A stretch of 18,983 nt of DNA. It comes from LMEP-6097 sp049314535 (lineage in GTDB: Bacteria > Cyanobacteriota > Vampirovibrionia > LMEP-6097). Where the stretch lies: contig JBMOEX010000039.1 in assembly GCA_049314535.1 (NCBI GenBank), forward strand, positions 1-18,983, read 5' to 3'. This document shows, one piece after another, positions 15,841 to 18,983 of this stretch (position 1 is its first letter; the number at the start of each line of letters is the position of its first letter). The notes below the pieces were generated by a model that did no database searches, had not been told where the DNA came from, and saw nothing but the letters and a program-made list of their open reading frames with translations. The position numbers and the translations under genes are program-made.

Positions 15841-16638
15841 TTAATAAAAAACTTTCATTAAGGTCAGCCCCTCTGGGGCTTCAGCTTTAGCCTTCAGAGA
15901 CCACTGCACAACTTCATTCTCTGCGTTTTCACTATTATAAGAAAAATTCGGCTCCAATTTACTTACATCCTCACCTTTCGCGGCTAACTTACCTACATAA
16001 ATTATTTCCCCGACTATGCGCCTGACCATATTTTTCAAGAAACGATTCGAACGAATATAATATTTAAAGCAGATGCCACTCTCCTGAACCATTTCAGATT
16101 TCATAACATTACAGACTGGATTTTTAGCATAGCTTTCAGCTCTATAATAAGCACTAAAATCATGCTCACCTAAAAACTTTTGAGCATAAGCTTGCATCGC
16201 ATTAAAATCTAAAGATTCTTTCACCCAAAGCAAACTATCCAAACGCAGTACTGGTCTATGTTTCCGAATAAATATTTTATACACATACTCTCTTGCGGTA
16301 GCAGAGAACCTTGCATTAAAATCATCTGCTACAGGCTCGATTTTTACTACTGCCATATCATCAGGTAAAATACCATTTAAACCGATTAAAATTTTATCGG
16401 GATTCGATAAAACCAGCTCCGAGAAGGAATTTAAGTGAAAATTTACCACTTGCCCGATAGCATGAACACCAGCGTCTGTGCGGCTAGAAAAATTAGTCGC
16501 GATATTTGAGCGAAAATAGGTACTTAAAGCTTTGTCTAATTCACCCTGAACAGTCCTTTGGGACTGCTTTACATTCTGAATCTGCGAACCAGAAAAGCCT
16601 TCACCATTATATTCAAGAATTAACTTAAAATTAGACAA
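15841..16638 (-). CDS. truA: tRNA pseudouridine(38-40) synthase with repeat-derived insertion
   Basis: TruA isomerises uridines 38-40 in the anticodon arm of tRNAs. The 265-residue product shows LEYNGEGFSGSQIQ (8-21), the catalytic block SSRTDAGVHAIGQVVNF with Asp55, FNARFSATAREYVYKI, HDFSAYYRA and NRFLKNMVRRIVG near the C-terminus. The start is TTG, directly after the grpE stop codon (TAA-TTG), so translation is coupled. Between VGKLAAKGED and the final APEGLTLMKVFY the protein is about 12 residues longer than usual. The extra segment NSENAENEVVQW is encoded by a right half of the palindromic repeat (15897-15930) in the same frame as the insertion in lgt. It lies away from the active site in a late loop, so the enzyme is probably functional. 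Confidence 0.96.
   Translation of the reverse strand: MSNFKLILEYNGEGFSGSQIQNVKQSQRTVQGELDKALSTYFRSNIATNFSSRTDAGVHAIGQVVNFHLNSFSELVLSNPDKILIGLNGILPDDMAVVKIEPVADDFNARFSATAREYVYKIFIRKHRPVLRLDSLLWVKESLDFNAMQAYAQKFLGEHDFSAYYRAESYAKNPVCNVMKSEMVQESGICFKYYIRSNRFLKNMVRRIVGEIIYVGKLAAKGEDVSKLEPNFSYNSENAENEVVQWSLKAKAEAPEGLTLMKVFY
15897..15930 (-). repeat. Palindromic repeat, right half inside truA (copy E)
   Basis: On the minus strand, GAAAACGCAG is followed by a 24-base arm AGAATGAAGTTG TGCAGTGGTCTC, matching consensus positions 45-78. It is read in frame as ENAENEVVQW. The outer 16 bases are the exact reverse complement of the left end of the copy in pyrK (GAGACCACTGCACAAC at 18888-18903), 3 kb away. 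Confidence 0.8.
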
Positions 16639-17328
16639 TTACTCTGCGTTAGCAACTACTACAACTAAAGCTGGGCGAATGACTTTTCCTTGCAGCTCAT
16701 AACCAGCCTTAATAACTTCAAGGATAGTACCTTCTGGATGTTCCTCTGAAGGCACACTCGTAACAGCCTCATGTAAAGCTGGGTCAAAAAGCACATCAGT
16801 TTTAACCTCAGCTATCCCAATTGCCTGCAAAGACATCTGAAACTGCATCTTAAGCATATCAAAGCTCTTAAGAATCTCCTCAAAAGCAGTCTCCATCTTT
16901 ATACTCTTCTTAGCGAAATCAAAATTATCAATAGCTGGCAGTATAGCCTCAATCGTCGACTGGGCACCATATTTACGTAAATCATCTTTATCTTTCTGAA
17001 AACGCTTCAGCATATTCTGCTGATCGGCCCATAATCTTTTATAGCTTTCATCAAGCTCTCCAAACTCTTTTTTTAATTTTTCATATTTAGCGAGTAAACT
17101 AAGATCTGTAGAGGAATCAAAGCTCGCCGGAGTGTCCTTCTCACTTGAAGGTGAAGACTGCTTCTGAGTCACTTCTTCAGATAACTCAAAAGAATCTATA
17201 CTAGGATCTTGATTCAAACTGTCTTTCATATATTCTCTCATCTCAGCATCTTTAAGCATTTCCTGATTTAATTTCCGCTTTAATTCATCAGCATTGTTCT
17301 TTTTAACACCTATAAATTCATCGGACAT
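16639..17328 (-). CDS. grpE: Nucleotide exchange factor GrpE
   Basis: GrpE is the cytoplasmic co-chaperone that releases ADP from DnaK. The 229-residue protein has a charged, Ser/Glu-rich variable N-terminus (1-75), a long helix (about 78-125, LAKYEKLKKEFGELDESYKR followed by LWADQQNMLKRF), and the family core LPAIDNFDFAKKS (about 130-142). It ends in the beta domain with FDPALHEAVTSVPSEEHPEG and GYELQGKVIRPALVVV. No dnaK, dnaJ or hrcA is adjacent. It sits between the sulfotransferase-like gene (24-bp gap) and truA (immediately adjacent). No heat-shock operator (CIRCE-like inverted repeat) is visible upstream. Confidence 0.97.
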   Translation of the reverse strand: MSDEFIGVKKNNADELKRKLNQEMLKDAEMREYMKDSLNQDPSIDSFELSEEVTQKQSSPSSEKDTPASFDSSTDLSLLAKYEKLKKEFGELDESYKRLWADQQNMLKRFQKDKDDLRKYGAQSTIEAILPAIDNFDFAKKSIKMETAFEEILKSFDMLKMQFQMSLQAIGIAEVKTDVLFDPALHEAVTSVPSEEHPEGTILEVIKAGYELQGKVIRPALVVVVANAE

Positions 17329-17352
17329 AGAAATTTACCCTTGGGCTTTTTA

Positions 17353-18426
17353 TCATTTTAGCAAGTTTGAGCTAATCAATCTTTTCAAGTTCTCTATAGC
17401 CTTAGGAAAATAATTATACCTAATAGATTTTTCGTTTGAAAAGCTTATAAAAGCTTTATTTAAAGCGAGAAAAGTGTTTATAGTTTCTGCATCATTATTA
17501 AAAATCAGACTCATCTCTGGAAGATAGTTTAAAAGACGCTCAGATGAATTAATAAGCGGTAGCATCCCCTCATCAGTCTTATCCATAGCGATTTTCAGTA
17601 AATTATAAAAAACGAAAATTTCAAGCGAAAAATCTCCATTAAAATCATTAAAGACTGATTTTAGTTTTTCCTCTGAAAGTAACTCTACTATAAAATCCAA
17701 AACTGAATCTAGACTAGTATCTTTAGCTTTATTATCTATCTTATTATTAAACACACTACTAAAACGTTTATTCACAGGGATCTCCAGGAAATCTAATAAA
17801 ATTTCCTGGGTAGCAGTATCTGAAAAGAACTCAGACATATCAAAAATCTTAAAAGATTCTGGATAAATACGCTCTAACTGAGCAGCTTTTAAATAATAAT
17901 CATCCCAGAAGCAAGCAAGAGCAGCTTCTTTTCCCAAATCATATTTAGGAAAAGAGTTCCCGAGTATATCATTCTTTAAATATAATCCCTGAGCGAAACA
18001 CTGATGATCAGCACTAGACCAAAAGTTAAAATTCTTCTGATTATTCATCCATGACTTTACAGTCTCAGCCTTATCTCGCCTTAAGCAGACCACACGAATA
18101 TCAGTATTCGCAGAAAATAGGTACTCTTGCTCAGATCGAAGTTCTACATTTTCGGCGCTATTGCTCTTTAGTAAAGGTTCTATGTAATTTAATAAAGAAA
18201 AATTAACTTCACCTACATTAGGATAGTCTATGGTAGATGTTTGACTGAGCTTCGCCAATAAAGAATTTAAGCTTGCAGAGTCAAAAACCCAAGGCAATAA
18301 AACGCTTTCATGCAGAGTGTTAATTTTCTGCAAATTAAGAAAAGTCATCAACTCTTGAGTACCACAACGTCCTGTACCTATACCAAGCACCACCATGGGA
18401 CTGCTAGCAATCTTCAATTCCTGCAT
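17353..18426 (-). CDS. Putative sulfotransferase; N-terminus encoded by the palindromic repeat
   Basis: The 357-residue protein resembles PAPS-dependent sulfotransferases. GIGTGRCGTQEL (15-26) fits the 5'-phosphosulfate loop, and VVCLRRDKAETVKSW (112-126) fits the 3'-phosphate-binding Arg/Ser region of that fold. The remainder is poorly conserved and the acceptor is unknown. The ATG at 18426 is preceded by GAGGAGG at 9 bases, the best SD in this part of the window. SD, ATG and the first ten codons (MQELKIASSP) all lie in a complete palindromic repeat. The next Met, codon 11 (MVVLGIG), begins on the very base after the repeat ends and is probably the ancestral start. The gene follows pyrK by 48 bp and precedes grpE by 24 bp. 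A more distant P-loop kinase or transferase is possible. Confidence 0.75.
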   Translation of the reverse strand: MQELKIASSPMVVLGIGTGRCGTQELMTFLNLQKINTLHESVLLPWVFDSASLNSLLAKLSQTSTIDYPNVGEVNFSLLNYIEPLLKSNSAENVELRSEQEYLFSANTDIRVVCLRRDKAETVKSWMNNQKNFNFWSSADHQCFAQGLYLKNDILGNSFPKYDLGKEAALACFWDDYYLKAAQLERIYPESFKIFDMSEFFSDTATQEILLDFLEIPVNKRFSSVFNNKIDNKAKDTSLDSVLDFIVELLSEEKLKSVFNDFNGDFSLEIFVFYNLLKIAMDKTDEGMLPLINSSERLLNYLPEMSLIFNNDAETINTFLALNKAFISFSNEKSIRYNYFPKAIENLKRLISSNLLK

Positions 18427-18474
18427 TTTCGTCGTCCTCCTCAGCCTTAAACTTATACGTTTGGTAGCACTTCT
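18397..18474 (-). repeat. Complete 78-bp palindromic repeat (copy B)
   Basis: It has exactly the same length as the copy at 5540-5617 and agrees at about 62 of 78 positions, with 24 of 25 in the core. The ends AGAAGTGCTACC and GCTAGCAGTCCC form an imperfect inverted repeat. The left end begins on the base after the pyrK stop codon; the right end stops on the base before an ATG of the sulfotransferase gene. A C-to-T difference in the core (AAAACGCAG to AAAATGCAG) creates the ATG at 18426. Confidence 0.92.
18436..18442 (-). promoter_or_regulatory. Ribosome binding site supplied by the palindromic repeat
   Basis: GAGGAGG in the conserved core of the repeat lies 9 bases before the ATG at 18426, a textbook SD sequence and spacing. 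Because many genes in this window have weak or no SD, this element-borne site is unusually strong. Confidence 0.65.
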
Positions 18475-18983
18475 TTAAAGACTGATTTCATGCAGCTTAT
18501 AAACAGGGCCTTCCGTGCAGACTCTAGAATAATTTTTATCTCTCTCAAAACCCTCATTATAATTACATACACAAGCAAGACAAGCACCAACCCCACAACC
18601 CATACGCTCTTCAAGGGACATATAAGCCAGCTTATTTGAGCTAATCCTAGACTGCAAAGCTTTTAGCATTGACTTAGGTCCACAGCTATACATAACATCA
18701 TAGGACGGCTCCCAATCTACAATTTCTGCGTTTTCGTCGTCCTCATGATCCTCATGTAAGCTTGATGAATCAAGCTTGTATTTCTGCTTGCTCGGATATG
18801 AGCCACTTACATGGCTCGCATCCTCGGCATCGCTAGAAATTACCCGTACACTGCGGTCATTCGTCCTCCTCAGCCTTGAAACTGCACGTTGTGCAGTGGT
18901 CTCTTCAGTTTCTGTGTTTTCTATTTCTGCAAGTGCATCTGTCACAAAGCCTTTCATGCCATAACTACCATCTACAGTCGTTA
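18475..18983 (-). CDS. pyrK: Dihydroorotate dehydrogenase B electron transfer subunit, C-terminal part, with large repeat insertion
   Basis: PyrK carries FAD and a [2Fe-2S] cluster and passes electrons from dihydroorotate oxidation (PyrD) to NAD in pyrimidine synthesis. The gene runs off the right edge: the frame is open upstream of the first visible ATG and reads TTVDGSYGMKGFVTD, a typical PyrK stretch, so 18957 is not the start. Counting from that internal Met, the NAD-domain motif YSCGPKSML is at 90-98. The cluster cysteines are 121, 126, 129 (CGVGACLACV) and 147 (RVCTEGPV), all present. Between GFVTD and the CGP motif there are about 84 residues where roughly 20 are usual. The extra 65 or so residues come from an interrupted palindromic repeat (18702-18903). 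They are Ser/Asp/Glu/Arg-rich and likely form a disordered surface loop. The stop codon abuts another repeat copy. Confidence 0.93.
   Translation of the reverse strand, partial: TTVDGSYGMKGFVTDALAEIENTETEETTAQRAVSRLRRTNDRSVRVISSDAEDASHVSGSYPSKQKYKLDSSSLHEDHEDDENAEIVDWEPSYDVMYSCGPKSMLKALQSRISSNKLAYMSLEERMGCGVGACLACVCNYNEGFERDKNYSRVCTEGPVYKLHEISL
18702..18903 (-). repeat. Palindromic repeat inside pyrK, split by a second insertion (copy H/F)
   Basis: The left arm (18875-18903, GAGACCACTGCACAAC then GTGCAGTTTCAAG) and the start of the core (to 18861) are followed, after 116 foreign bases, by the rest of the core and the right arm (18702-18744). The total of 202 bp equals 78 + 116 + 8. The two ends hardly match each other, unlike other complete copies. 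All of it is translated in frame with pyrK: the left part as RAVSRLRRT, the right part as DDENAEIVDWEP, which are different frames of the repeat. Confidence 0.88.
18745..18860 (-). mobile_element. 116-bp insertion with 8-bp direct repeat flanks
   Basis: This segment interrupts the repeat core exactly, flanked by GAGGACGA on both sides (18861-18868 and 18737-18744), as expected of a target site duplication. It holds two hairpins: an 8-bp perfect stem at 18758-18777 (AAGCTTGA / TCAAGCTT, 4-base loop) and a 7-bp stem with one wobble pair at 18800-18817 (GAGCCAC / ATGGCTC). Its ends show only a short, weak inverted match (ATGACC versus ATGATCC). It encodes no protein of its own and is too short for a transposase, so it would be a non-autonomous element. 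No second copy is seen in the window. Confidence 0.65.

Noticed and set aside
15950..15965. AAATTGGAG in truA beside the repeat half as a further fragment
   Set aside because: Only nine bases match and they lie in sequence encoding the ordinary C-terminal region; too short to claim.
16636..16652. AACGCAG next to ATTG at the grpE-truA junction as another repeat fragment
   Set aside because: The match is only about 7 bases plus a short offset segment. It falls at the normal end of GrpE with no extra residues, so chance is sufficient.
1..18983. tRNA, rRNA or CRISPR genes
   Set aside because: Intergenic gaps are short (at most about 230 bp), and I saw no cloverleaf-like segments, rRNA signatures or spacer arrays in them.

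Overview
The window is a gene-dense, AT-rich bacterial chromosome segment using the standard bacterial code. Several genes appear to start at TTG or GTG, and many lack a clear Shine-Dalgarno (SD) sequence. The gene set is housekeeping plus envelope functions: F1 ATPase alpha, L4/L23, GrpE, TruA, Lgt, TrhP/U32, PyrK, a FliI-type ATPase, a tri-heme cytochrome c peroxidase and a secreted subtilase. The free-living Gram-negative-like envelope, low GC and weak SD use would fit a non-photosynthetic Cyanobacteriota (Melainabacteria/Vampirovibrionia-type) or neighbouring candidate lineage. That placement is only an inference.

Layout, left to right. Minus strand: a secreted S8 protease with seven Ig-like domains (45-3947), trhP (4077-5489) and a tri-heme peroxidase (5618-6958). 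Plus strand: atpA (7052-8572), rplD (8617-9282) and rplW (9295-9594), all detached from their usual atp and S10 operons. Minus strand: an unrecognised 408-residue protein (9615-10841). Plus strand: a FliI/SctN-type ATPase, a sugar transferase without a standard start codon, and lgt (11073-13945). Minus strand again: pyrK (running off the right edge), a putative sulfotransferase, grpE, truA and two related unknown genes (18983 down to 13887), probably one transcription unit.

The main discovery is a dispersed palindromic repeat of 78 bp, with two complete copies, one copy interrupted by another insertion, and four partial copies. Its purine-rich core contains GAGGAGGACGACGAAAACG and its ends are variable inverted repeats. 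It lies directly after stop codons (5540-5617, 18397-18474, 1-41), in front of the fliI-like gene (11002-11030), and inside the reading frames of lgt, truA and pyrK, where it encodes a DDENAEI-type peptide. This behaviour recalls Rickettsia palindromic elements, though no homology is claimed. In pyrK the element is split by a 116-bp unit flanked by an 8-bp direct repeat. In front of the sulfotransferase gene the element supplies the SD, the start codon and the first ten codons. Matched end sequences sit on different half-copies, and conserved operons are broken up; together these suggest, without proving it, that the repeats recombine and help scramble gene order.
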